Translations under genes and position numbers: made by a program
Shown: piece by piece, positions 1 to 12,500 of the stretch
Numbering within the stretch: the stretch's first letter is position 1
Layout of the letters: each line of letters opens with the position of its first letter
Source: Antedon mediterranea
Taxonomy: Eukaryota > Echinodermata > Crinoidea > Comatulida > Antedonidae
Assembly (NCBI RefSeq): GCF_964355755.1
Contig: NC_092680.1
Location: 17,957,001-18,021,000, forward strand
Length of the DNA stretch: 64,000 nt
Reading direction: 5' to 3'
Notes under the pieces: generated by a model
The model's input: only the letters and a program-made list of their open reading frames with translations
The model's database searches: none
What the model was told of the DNA's origin: nothing

Positions 1-122
1 TGCAACGCAAGGACGTAACGCAACGCAAGTGAATTGACTGTCTATAACTTCGCTTGTCATTGGTTAAAACTCTTGCGTTGCGTTTACGTCCTTGCGTTAC
101 GTTCTAGTGGGAACCAATCTTT
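1..122 (-). repeat. Palindromic MITE, family A, truncated by window edge
   Basis: This is one arm of a palindromic element that occurs complete at 12201-12383 and again at 34295-34485 and 43188-43353. It carries the GTTGCGTTTACGTCC arm sequence and ends in a CTAGTGGGAACCA terminus. No coding capacity is seen. Confidence 0.7.
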
Positions 123-504
123 AGTGGAAACCCAACTTTATATTTACGTGCATGCAAAAGGCCCAACTTGTTTATTTTGTTTTGTGCTGATAATGAAATA
201 TACGTTAAAACGGAGAACTGAAAACAAAATAATAATACAGGTCTCTAATTAGAAACCATTTTCATACGACCTATAATTTCAGTAATTCTAAATGTCAATG
301 TATTATATTAATGATTCGCAGAAACGTTACGGCGTCACATTTTCAACAGCGCAAAATAATGAAGACAATATAATACGGGGAGGGTTCCGTTTAAACGGGG
401 GTAACCGTTGTGTTACAAAAATTGTCACTTGCCAAACTGTTCGTTTTACAGGAGTTTTCCTTTAATGGGAGTGTCCCCTGAATAGGTGTGTCCTAAGCCG
501 GGTT

Positions 505-618
505 CTTTGACCTTTTGTATATTGTACTGTGTATTGTGATATTTTGCATATTTTTTAATCCAGACCTTTTTATTTGAATTGCCCCGTGTGGGACGATTAA
601 AGAATTTTGAATTTGAAT
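505..618 (+). mobile_element. LINE 3' tail fragment
   Basis: The segment matches, with small differences, the 3' tail that follows the reverse transcriptase fragments at 54.5-55.3 kb and 62.7-63.55 kb (shared landmarks ATTGTACTGTGT, CCAGACCTTTTTAT and CGTGTGGGA-GATTAA). It is a 5'-truncated copy, as is usual for non-LTR retrotransposons. Confidence 0.6.
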
Positions 619-918
619 ATTATTCTAGTAAGATGTATGAATGTAATTTCTTCAATAAAACATGTTGCGTTCTACTAATTGTCTGGGTAAACATGTGGCT
701 AAGAACCTGGTTGTTAAGCTGATGGCCCAAGGCCTACTTTTGGAGTAGGCCTGTTGCTCCGTCCTATGTAAGTCTTCTATCGATTTCTTTACCTATGGAC
801 TATTTGTATTGTTTGCTACATTATACAACCATTGTTGCTATTTTGCGAGGTCAGTTTAGGGTGACCAGATGGTAGCAATCTACCAGCCTAAGTAAAGAGC
901 TAGCACTGCTTTAACAAT

Positions 919-1500
919 AATTAATAACAATCATGCTCAAAATTTACCAAAAGTAAATCGTAATTTTATTGTTCAGCTCGCTCTGTTGTCGTTTGTATGC
1001 CTCTAATTAAAGACCATGACATGATAGATAGACATCATTAATAACAATCATGCTCAAGATTTACCAAAAGTAAATCGTAATGTTATTGTTCAGCTCGCTC
1101 TGTTGTCGTTTGTATGCCTCTAATTAAAGACCATGACATGATAGATAGACATCATTAATAACAATCATGCTCAAGATTTACCAAAAGTAAATCGTAATGT
1201 TATTGTTCAGCTCGCTCTGTTGTCGTTTGTATGCCTCTAATTAAAGACCATGACATGATAGATAGACATCATTAATAACAATCATGCTCAAGATTTACCA
1301 AAAGTAAATCGTAATGTTATTGTTCAGCTCGCTCTGTTGTCATTTGTATGCCTCTAATTAAAGACCATGACATGATAGATAGACATCATTAATAACAATC
1401 ATGCTCAAGATTTACCAAAAGTAAATCGTAATGTTATTGTTCAGCTCGCTCTGTTGTCGTTTGTATGCCTCTAATTAAAGACCATGACATGATAGATAAA
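919..1500. repeat. 117-bp minisatellite, about 5 copies
   Basis: Five near-identical 117-bp units run head to tail. A landmark AAAGACCATGACATGATAG recurs every 117 bases (1009, 1126 and so on). Only isolated substitutions separate the units, implying recent expansion or homogenisation. No ORF runs through it. Confidence 0.93.
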
Positions 1501-1821
1501 CATTATGATTGGGTGGACACCGTAATAAATAATATAATATCATAATAAGCATGCATATATAGATATACCGAACTGCTATTGGTCAAAACTCGCTTGCATT
1601 GGTTTGGTCTCTAGCTTTACCAGTTTCCCGGGTGGGTGCATGCTTCCCGGGTGCGTAATTTTTTCTCCTAAGAGGCTAAGGAGGAAATCATGAATAATTC
1701 ATGAGATTAATTATGGCATAAAAGTAAAGCTTCCCGGTTAAAAGATACAAAGATTCACAAGTTTTCTAAGATTCTCCAGATGAAACAAATGAAGGTTGTG
1801 CCTGATCATTTTATTTCCATC

Positions 1822-2000
1822 AAAAAGTGGAGCTTGTGGTTAACGTGCTTGCCTTCCAATCCCAAGGTTCTCAGGGTTCAATCTTGACCTTGTGCCAGGG
1901 TTGTAACTCCACTCTTCAAAATAGTTTGTCCTATCCATTTTGTAAGTGTAATTGGCGAGTTATTCGCGTTTGGTGGGTGCGGAATAAAAACACGTAGGAC
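1822..2000 (+). mobile_element. tRNA-derived SINE, family E
   Basis: A tRNA-like head with an A-box-like TGTGGTTAACGTGC and a B-box-like GGGTTCAATC is followed by a tail shared with copies at 2868, 24636, 35683 and 37426 (landmarks AACTCCACTC and TAATTGGCGAGTTA). Confidence 0.65.
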
Positions 2001-2341
2001 TAACTCCCACTTTATCACAGTTTTCATAATATGTCGGTAAATTATCACGATAATTTTTTAACTAGGGCACACTATATTTGACTCATTCTCACATGGAACT
2101 GTCATGAGTCAGTTACAGAAGTCTAATAGTATATTAATAATATCGAAATTATTCAACGTTTTTAGGCCTAAAGCGACGGAAGGGTTACTGTAGTTTTCAC
2201 GACGCGACTACGCAGTTACTGAATATGCGCAGAATTACCTTTCGACTCGACAGTTTCATAGAACGAGGGCGAAAACAAAAAGTCTCTAATTATCGACCGA
2301 TGGTATTGCCAAGGAAGAGTGAACCGTCACGGCCCTGGTAT

Positions 2342-2343
2342 TA

Positions 2344-2386
<43 letters not shown>
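2342..2386. repeat. (TA)n microsatellite
   Basis: An uninterrupted run of TA dinucleotides of about 44 bases. Confidence 0.95.
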
Positions 2387-2867
2387 TTGTTATCGATCAA
2401 CCAACCTAATAATCAATAAATTCTCATATTTAGGTTTATAATTATTCTGCACTGTTTACCTTCTTATTGGTGGTATATGTAAGCATTTTATGATGACACT
2501 TAGACGAGTTCACTGACGTGTATTAGTTCTTCGAGTGTCACCAAACGTACGCTAATATTCACCCACGCGTAACAACATCATATCATAAATAAACGTAAGA
2601 ATATTGGCACAGGTTTGTTATATCTACGTTGATTTTCTGCCAAGACAGGTGTCTTTGAGTCACCTGTTTATGAAATTAATCAAGCACAGTCAATTAAAAA
2701 TAATAACTTAGTCACATGATCTTAGTGATGCGTCTTAGTAATAATAAACCATGTGATGTAACGCCATCGTTGCCAAGAAATGGTTAAACATACAGGTGTA
2801 ACCTTTATACTACATAACGTAAATAGAGTACCGACAAGCGTATATTATTATTATTTTTTTTTTTTTA

Positions 2868-3110
2868 TTTCATACTCATCCAACAGCGAGTAACCCGCCA
2901 ATTACAGGATGGATAAACTATTTAATAATTTCACAAGACAAACATATACACAAGATGCTCTACATAAACAAAGACTTATTATTAAGTCTTTGGGAGTGGA
3001 GTTGTAAATTGTCATGAGAAAAAAACCCTGACATATGACAGGACTTGAACCCATGACCCTTAGATTGGTAGCCAAGCATCATAACCACCAATCCACAGCT
3101 CCACTCCATT
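2868..3110 (-). mobile_element. tRNA-derived SINE, family E (minus strand)
   Basis: Read on the minus strand it starts with a tRNA-like head containing TTGGTGGTTATGATGC (A box region) and GGTTCAAGTCC (B box), followed by AAAGACTTAATAA and the TAATTGGCGGGTTACTCGC tail typical of the family. It is one of the more complete copies here. Confidence 0.75.
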
Positions 3111-3235
3111 ATCATTTCTATTAGGTAATGTAATGGGAAAATATGTTTGGTGACCGATTTGGAAATCGTTTAAAGATTTTGTTGGGCTACGGTAACTTGT
3201 AAATCAAAATTTGAATTGATGGAACTCCTTTGATA

Positions 3236-3560
3236 GAGTCCCACGTTCAATATCACCCGGTCCCACGTTCGATATCACCCGGTCCCACGTTCGATATCAC
3301 CAGGTCCCACGTTCGATATCACCAGGTCCCACGTTCGATATCACCCGGTCCCACGTACGATATCACCCGGTCCCACGTTCGATATCACCCGGTCCCACGT
3401 TCGATATCACCCGGTCCCACGTACGATATCACCCGGTCCCACGTTCGATCACCCGGTCCCACGTTCGATATCACCCGGTCCCACGTTCGATATCACCCGG
3501 TCCCACGTTCACGTTCGATATCACCCGCTCCTACGTTCGATATCACCAAGTCCCACGTCA
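3236..3560. repeat. 22-bp minisatellite (about 15 units)
   Basis: Tandem 22-bp units read TCCCACGTTCGATATCACC followed by CGG or AGG. Most units keep a GATATC site, and one or two units are shortened. The array is open in one frame only because 22-bp units happen to lack stops across part of it; I see no coding evidence. Confidence 0.93.
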
Positions 3561-5027
3561 AAATACCTGAGGACACACCACGTGCCTCTCACAAAAGTAA
3601 TTTCCATTTAGGCTTATTTAGTGAAATGGGATCTTATCGATAAAATTGATACTACATGTAATATTTGCACGTATAATCTGTGCTATTGGGTGTACGATAC
3701 CATGTGTTACTTTATGGCCATTTCGAGGAAGTAAAATAGATACCACCAGTAAAATAATTTTTAAAAGTAAAATTAATTCACACATTAATTGGGGCCTTAT
3801 TTTGAAAAAAAATACAAGCATTTTAGGCCTAAATAAATCCTCTGTTGATTTTTTAAAAAAACATTGTGAATCTTTGAGACAGAATATGTTGGTATTCAAC
3901 ACGTTACGCTAATTTATCATTTATAAAAGAATACATATTTTATCATGCGTATAAGCAATTCTGAATTAGGTATGTTCGTGGATGGTTACACAATCATCGC
4001 ATATCATAACTATACTCTATTATTGTACAACACCTGGTTATCGTTCAATTAAAAGCACTAGTTTACGCTACGAATAGTAGGCCAATAGTGAAACCATCAA
4101 TTATGTTATACTAATTTTGCCATGCTAATTATCTACGTTGGTATATTTCACAAAGGGTATTGACAAAGTAAACTTAGAGAGAGTTTTACTTTCTGTACAG
4201 TTGGAAGTTATGTTACCTCGTCGTCTGAGCTTACAGACGAATAGAGCCGTTCAGGCATGGGCGTAACGCAGAGGCCTGAGGCACTGTTCAGGGGTCCCTG
4301 TAAGCTCCGGGGCCATTGGTTTAGCCAGTGAGTTTGTACCCATTAATTATATTCTGCATTGATTCATAGAAATAAAACTTCATGACTAGTAGATCTAATG
4401 TATTTCAATCGTGACAAAATAAAAGATACAAAATGCACGCGTTTGTACGCACGCGCCCTATTGCTGATAACAACAATCCCAAGACACTTAACCCGTGTAA
4501 GCTTTGTATGTCGCATGGATGATCGATTTGTAATTCAATTGTTGAATTCTTAATAAAATATCAATGCGACTAGATAGATAAGTTTACGAAGCTGATATCT
4601 CAGTATCTATTAGATTGCTACATAGGCCTGTGCATTCTGAGTGAAGTCGAAAGCTTGTCTCATTGATAACTACATGTATGTTGCATGGCTTCTTTATGAA
4701 CGGCGGCGCCAGGATAATATTTACTGAAACGGCGCCACAGAAATATCACGATTGATTGCAAGATACTAATATTCCTAATTGAGCAAATACATATATAGAT
4801 AATTAAACTTCGACAGATGCAATGATGCGTGACATATATAATATTGATTATGATCATGACAATAAGTTTTATCATATTTATTACGGGTGATTTTCGTAGG
4901 CCTGATCTTAATCACGGTGACAAACAAGAACAGCCCCATCCAGCATTTACCGTACATTACTACCAAGGCTATCTAACAACACTTGATACAAGAGATACCG
5001 TACTTTGTAATTGAAATTCTACGGTGG
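3561..5027. other. Spacer with no recognised gene
   Basis: AT-rich sequence with short open frames on both strands (for example 3646-3912 plus and 3618-3902 minus) that overlap each other and resemble no family I recognise. Confidence 0.5.
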
Positions 5028-5095
5028 GGATTTGAACCTGGAACCAATGGATTGAAAGGCAATCACCAACCCACCCAAAGCTTCATGAAGAAACT
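5028..5095 (-). mobile_element. tRNA-like SINE head fragment
   Basis: The minus strand carries a GGTTCAAATCC B box and a TTGGTGATTGCC A-box-like stretch at tRNA spacing. It is a fragment, not a foldable tRNA gene. Confidence 0.45.
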
Positions 5096-5147
5096 CTACT
5101 GTATAGTCACAACAACCCCATATTGTTTATTAACAATTGATACTAAG

Positions 5148-5304
5148 TTAAGCTCTGTCTACACTATCAAACTAATTTTACAAAAAAAGGTTTAATGTGC
5201 CTATGGTATGGTATGTGGAATATGTTACGGTATATGACATCATCATGTCCATATGGGTACATTTGTGTTTTCACATAAAGTTTGATAGTAGGCCTATAGC
5301 TTAA
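5148..5304. repeat. Palindromic MITE, family B
   Basis: Terminal inverted repeats begin TTAAGCTCTGTCTACACTAT, and the right end reads as its complement (AAGTTTGATAGTA...AGCTTAA). The interior contains the family landmarks GACATCATCATGTCC and ACATTTGTG. TTA flanks both ends, as expected for a TA or TTA target duplication. Confidence 0.85.
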
Positions 5305-6520
5305 GTAATGAGGGGTGCCTTTTAACCAAATCTCATTCTGCGACATGGGAAGGATTTAAACCCACGAACATTGTATTAGCACAGGACAAGTAACAATCAT
5401 ACCCACCAACTACCGTAGTTTATAAGCCTAATTACATATTTTTTATTTACAAATATTTTTAAAAAATTTAACTTTAAAAGTAGTTTTAAGTGGAACCAGT
5501 ACGGTACCGATACATGTAGGACCTATCTTATATTTTAAATATAACAAAATTAAATTTTAAATCTAAACAAATTCTTTCGAAGACTATTAGTATTAACAAA
5601 GTTCATTATGTGGTTTATATGTATATATAATTAATTTGATGGCACTAGTTCAATAGAAATGTCAAAAACGACTCACTTTGTGTTGAGATATAAGCATAGA
5701 GCCCCGTACCATATCAATATTGTATTCTTTGTAAATTCATCGTCTTACTTTCAATTAACACAGGAAAAAAAATTTATACGTTTATATTATTTTTCCAATA
5801 TCAATGGACAGTTTGTGTTTATTGAATATTCTTCCAACTTTCGTTATCATATTTTTCTAAACTCAACTTGTTTTACATTCATTTGACAGAGATATTACGT
5901 TACAATCAGTTTCAACCCTTGGTAAATTAATATAAAATACTATATTAACATTTTTTAAATAAAAAAATAATAATACTGCGTAGTAATTATTATTTTTCAA
6001 ACCCTGGGACATGTTGCATTCATTATAATACTACATAATTCTACCTGTATAGTTTACCTGTGCAATTTGCTTTACCAACCCTGGGAAATTATTCGTACTT
6101 ATTATCTCCAGGGTAGTTTCAGTGAACCCGTAACGAAAAACGAATGTTTCTTTCGTACGTGGAAAGATTATTTCGAAGTTTCCACGCGCAAACAAAGCAC
6201 TTACCTACCTGCTCTTTGTATTTTAGTGTTCTCATAGGTACAAGTGTAGGACCTCGAATTAGGCTTTGTTTGCTCTGTCACGTGTTAAGCAACAAGCAAA
6301 CGCTGGTTTCTGATTCGTTGATTTTCATTAACAGCTGGCATTAGGCCTAACCCATCAATTAGCTTTATCAGTGGAAGCCCCTATGTTCGCGTGCTAGCCA
6401 CGCGACAAGTCTATTGTTTTGCGTAGGATTAGATATTTAATTGTACTGTGTTGGTTTCTCAGTCACTTATTTGCTTCAGAGGAGAGTGCAGCCTTATTTT
6501 TTTTTGCTCTCTTGATCATA
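5305..6520. other. AT-rich spacer upstream of the KSR-like gene
   Basis: No coding similarity is recognised. A SINE-like minus-strand fragment is possible at 5340-5410. If the KSR-like gene has upstream exons encoding the usual N-terminal region, they were not identifiable here or further upstream. Confidence 0.5.
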
Positions 6521-9500
6521 ATGGTTGCTAGTATTAGTACAATGTCTTCTACGCTTCCTTATTCGGCAGCACCTAAGTTAAACACACTTGGATTGGAAAT
6601 GTTAACACCTATACTCCGTGACTTAAAGCATCGGTAAGAATTACAACTAAATTATTTCATTTATTTTAATGTATTGTTATTGATTGTTTGAGACTGATTG
6701 TTAAAGGTCAAAACTTATTTCGCGCGTGTTCCATCACCATGATAATGTACGTTTAATGTAGGGAAGGAGTGCAACCAATTTATGAATTCATAATTTTAAT
6801 AAATAAGATTACATTTAATGAGTTTGGATTTCTGTAGCCTTCGTTACAAATTGTATTACAGTAGGCTGCGGTACCGAATAAAGAAGGATATAAGTATGCG
6901 TTATTTATATATGCTTATATAGTATACGGTACTTTCTCGTGTGTTGCATTCGTATTTAGTGATTATATATTGTGCGCGTAATTATATACAGTCGTCTAGT
7001 CACTTTCTATAGGCATATGATATTTCGTGCTGATTTATATGGGGGCGGGGGGTGCGAGTGGGGGAAATATTGCGTGCTGATCTGCATGGGGGTGGGGGAA
7101 CTGATGATGGTTATTGATGATCATTTTACAGCGTAGGCCTATACATATTACCATAATGCTTTTGATTTTTTGTTATCAGCGTATTTATGGAGTTTTGACT
7201 CTATTTCATCTACGTCTTTTATCTTCTCACAAGATAATGTTAGTTTATAAACATTTGAGTATGTATATTGATGTAATGCTTACGTCATTCTTTTGGTGAT
7301 TTTATTGTGTGGGACATTTCACACCGAGTAAACATTATATAGTTGTCTATTTCCACTATTCGATTGTGTGCTGGCGGGTGTGGGTGGGGGAAAACCTGAC
7401 AAAATAATGTTAGTTTAAAAACATTAAAGTATATTCACCTATATTGATGTAAGTGTATTAATTGTCTTAAATTAGGCCAAACATATTAATCAAAATAGTA
7501 CCTCCACGGGCCGCAACCAGTACACTAATGGTTCAACATAACCTTTCGATATATAAAGCTAAATGTTTAAAATAATATTATTTTCTCTTTAACAGCTATT
7601 CAAGACAGATTTTAACAAGGAAATCATGTGATTTCTGTGGAAAGTCGATGTATATTGTCGGGTTACGTTGTAAGCAATGCAAGTAAGTGAACATGTATTT
7701 TCCAATGTTAATTAAGCCTGCTTGAACCGGTATGTCATGTGTGATACTCATTTATTCATGTTACAACTGGGGCTATAGACCTACATATAAATTAACGATT
7801 TAATCCACATCTATATATTTATAAGTGCTATAGGCCTATTTTAACTACGGCACTAGACAATACATTAATTTGCTTTAAAAATATTGCTATACAACTGGTG
7901 TCATATATCTATACATTTGAAGTTTATCTTTGTGTGGGTGTCAAAGTTTATGTGGGTTTAATTGGCAACAAAATTAATTAATGGAGAAAACCGTTCATAT
8001 AATTTATTGCATTAGGAAATTGATTTGTTTGGTAAAGAAGTTATTGTTGATATTCATCAGCTCTACGTGTGGGCTTTTATAACTTACTAACTGATTTACC
8101 ATCATTTTTTCTAGTTTAAAATGTCACCGAAAATGTGCCATGACCGCACCCCCACAGTGCCTGCTAGCGTTGGATGGGCACACGTTTACAAGTAAGTCAC
8201 TTTGTTTGATTATGCGGGTAGTACGTGCTCAACAGTATGGTCACGTTATGGCTGTCAGTACTATTTCCCATGAGTGCTAAAGTGTACACAGCCTAATGTA
8301 ACAGACTTAATTGCTAATTAAAGAAATAAGTCGTTAGCACTTGTTGTGTAGGCCTATAACCTGTCATTTAAACTGTGAGTTGATTGACAATCATTGTACA
8401 TGTCTTCGTGGTTGTGGAAGGAATTAATTCAATTTCGTCGTGACTTTTTTAAGATTTTTATTTCTTTTAAATATAGCCTAAAATGTTAGTACCATAATCG
8501 TTAAACCTTGTTTCTGCTATATTATTAAGTACAATTTCATCGACATGTTACTCCATTCAGGTCTCGACATGTTAGTTGTCAGGCCTATGATATAGACCTA
8601 CATTGTAATTTAGTTTCTTCTGTGTCTTTGTTTAGCCGGCGTATGATGGGCACTCCGGAACGCCTTCGTTACGCCTTTTTCTATAGCTTTATTATATTTA
8701 CTGTTTATGAACAAAGAACAAGCGTAGCTTTGGCATCGCCGCCGAATTCACGAAGGCAATAAAATACTCAAATAAAAATTAAGAATAGTAATCTCAGAAA
8801 AATATAACTTTTAATTATTGTGGTGGGTTGGATTTGATTTTGTACTCCCTTTTTTTTCAGATTTAAGAGGTCGACGAACGCATAATGGTCATCGGTCAGA
8901 AAAACATGATCATGTACATTCGCCATGTGCGTGTGCACAAAGGTCTAGACCACTTTTACATCGCCAGCACTCAATCTCAACTCCTGATGAGGCTCTGATG
9001 TCTCCAGTATCACCTGCTGTAGCTGCAACCCCATGTTCTTGTATATCACCATGCATCACCACATCAACGCCAATTCGCGGCACTGAAGCCACAGCGTTCA
9101 ATTTCAACATGGTACATTCAACTCCATCATCACCAAATGGCACGCAGTCTTCTCAAACGTCATCCAGTTCATGTGGATACTACTCACTAGGTTCAGAATA
9201 CAACATCTCCACAGTCGATTCAACCACCGGCACTACGTCCTGTACTTGTGGATGTCAAAAAATTACCAACAGGTTGTCGCAATCTGACAAGAGGACACGA
9301 TGGTGTGGAGGAAAAGCACGAACTATTGATGTTACATCCAGTACAAATAAGACCCAGGTAGACGCGGACGAAATGAGAACATCTCTCATCTCAACATGGC
9401 CTAGAGATTTTTTCAGCCATCATCAGAATCAATCAAATGGTGAGTCAATGATTCTACGTTAATCTTTCAAGTTATTCTTTAACTTTTAAACTATACAAAG

Positions 9501-12500
9501 TTCAACCTATGTCGTCCGATTTATAATTAGTAAAACAACGTATATACGATTAAATCTCATATAAGTGTTTGTTCCACTTAGTAGCGGAACGTTAGGGCTA
9601 ATTATCGAACAATTAGCTTAATGAGGTGGGTAAACAAAAAGAGTGCCGTTCTTAAAACTGAAAACAGACTTTCTACATGATTTTGTTTTAATTGGGGGTA
9701 AAAAGAAAACCGGGGACGATGTAATCCCACCTGCCACTATCAAATCACACCTGTGTTGTTGTTTACCTTATGATTAGACAGGTGTTCAGGTGGGTTGTTC
9801 TGCGCAGGTCTACCGGAATTTGGTTACGAACCGTTCTAATGTTCTGTTTGTGTGGGTTCGCCCAATTTGGTAGTAACAATAGATTTTAAAGGGACAATGC
9901 AAAGGGAAAGAAGGAGATTGAACAACAATGCAACTTATGCAATTAGCGTGTTACGTAGCACGCTAAGACTTGCTGTCCCATACATAAAAGTATATATGTT
10001 ACAATATACCAATAGGCATCTTATCAGCAAATTTACTATGCTGATTATTTTTTTTTACAAATACTGTATACCCCTTCGAATGTTGTTGAATATGTTTAAA
10101 TCTACTTGAAATCATCCATAATTGTTGAAATCACCCATAATGTTGAATGTTTATTTATATTCTAAACACTATAATGAGTACAATATTAGCTATACCAAAT
10201 ATTTTATTTGTAAGCTAAAAATATTTTAATTACCTACATTTCTTCTATGTATTTTCTGTACGATGTTTACACATTTTCACTTAATTGATTTTGGTGTTCT
10301 TCTATTTTTTTGGCTATTGACTAATAACATTATTTTATATACACAGAAGATGTACCAAATTCAATTGAAGACGCACAACGAATATGCGACTGGATGAAAA
10401 TCGAAACCACAACAAATTCCAGGTATATAACACTAGAAAATAATTAGAAATAATTTTAACTCGACGATGTTGTGCAAATATTATGATTTAATATTTATCT
10501 AAGTTTATAATTGCTGTCATTATACAATGATAGCTTAAACTACTTATTATAGGTCTGTCGTTTACAACCAGCACGATTGAACGTATGATTGAACGTATGT
10601 TTACTTGAATAACCTTCGCTGCTTGTGCGGGGGTGGACTTCAGTTCTATATGCCCCGTGTTTATAAGTAATGTATTTCTGTGTTTACCATATGGTTATTA
10701 TAAAGGTGTTTTAATGTTTATTTCAGTGAAAGATCAGTACGTGAAGCTGTCAAAGAATGGTCCATACCATTTGAAAACTTGAAATTCAGAAAACGTATTC
10801 GCCATGGTGCTTATTCAAATGAATACAGGTATATATTATTTTATTCAAATTATTATTCAAATTAGGGAGTTGCGTAACACATTATGAACAACTTAAATTA
10901 TGCTCTTGCAATAACACCATATAATAGAAACAGTGGTCTTTCTGTATTGTCATAATTGGGCAGGTACGTCGAAACAAAATTACGAAACTTGGTTAATAAT
11001 GTAGTTGAATTGTTTTGTAAGAAATCGTCTTCAGTGGAATTGGAACTTAAGACGTCGATCCTTTAATTTATACCTACATTATTTTCAATTTGTTTTTTGT
11101 ATTTCATTTTCATTCCGTTTTCTGCAAACTTCAAACAATACAAACGTCAGAAAGCAATTTTGTATATATTTGGTTATATAAGTTACATCGTGTGAACATG
11201 ACATTTGATTCACGATGATTTATTAATGTAATAAAACGCATCTGGTAGTTTATGGTATTTAATTTAATTCAATGTATACGTTTATTAAGTACATCTGTAA
11301 AGTCGTGCATTAATACGGTACACTACCGTAACATTGATCTTTCCGAATACAATGAATCCACATTGTTAGAACAGGCAAAGTAAATGTAAAAAAAAGTATA
11401 TAGCCTTGTTTACACTGTCAAACTTTATGTGACAAAATATGTGATGTGCATTATAAGGACGTGATGATGTCATATCAATACCATATTTGGGCATATCACT
11501 ACCACATTTGGGCACATCACACTTTACTTTACATCAACATTGTAGATAATGATTATTGTAACTATTCAAAATTGTTATCATTATTTTAGGGGTCAATGGC
11601 ACGGTGACGTCATCATCCACACGCGTGAGGTTCAGACGGAGGAGGATTTCTTAGAAGAGATATCGATGTTAAGTAAGATACGCCATGAGAACATCGCCCT
11701 ATTTATGGGGGCTTGCATCGACGCACCTAATTTTTGCGTGGTCACAAGGTACGTGATTTCCTTTTTATTATTCTAAAACACATCACAACAACAAGCATGT
11801 GACATGCGCGTTCCAAATCTGATAATAGATATCTGCGCATCTTACTTCATACATAATGGATGGGAAAATTCCACCGTAGAAAATTGAAAATGTATTATTT
11901 CGATTGTTTTTTTTTTCAGCATTCGTGGAGTTTCTTTATATGATAGAATACATAGAGCTTCAAGGGATAACAGACTATCACTCAACAGTCGAGTGCATAT
12001 CGCTCGCCAAATTGCACAGGTAAGGTCCACGTAGTATAGTGTAGTGCAGTGCGTATACACGTAGTGTACGGTACATAGTGTTTACATTAAGCATATCGCT
12101 CGTCGTCAAAGCGTAACGTTCATTTAAAGCAATTCAACAACAAATATACAATACGTTCGTGGTGTGGAGGCTCATCTTTATGTCACCTAAATATCTTATT
12201 TAAGCTTGGTTCCCACTAGAACGTAACGCAAGGACGTAAACGCAACGCAAGCGTTTTAACCAATAACAAGCGAAGTTATAGACAGTTAGCAATCACAAGC
12301 GAATAAGTCATCGCTTGTGATTGGTCAATTCACTTGCGTTGCGTTACGTCCTTGTGTTGCGTCGCTAGTGGCAACCACGCTTTACCACCATTAAAGTAGG
12401 CCTACCTAAACGATGACAAATTGTCACGTACATATACTGTACGGTTATAGCTGCTGTAGTTCAACTTCGGGAACTAGCTAATAATGTTTTTTCTTTCTTT

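Noticed and set aside
3618-3912. Overlapping open frames on both strands as a small gene
   Set aside because: Both strands are open across the same AT-rich stretch, with no motif or splice signals favouring either.
8910-9143. Minus-strand open frame over KSR exon 4
   Set aside because: It is a shadow of the plus-strand exon, whose frame joins correctly to both neighbouring exons.
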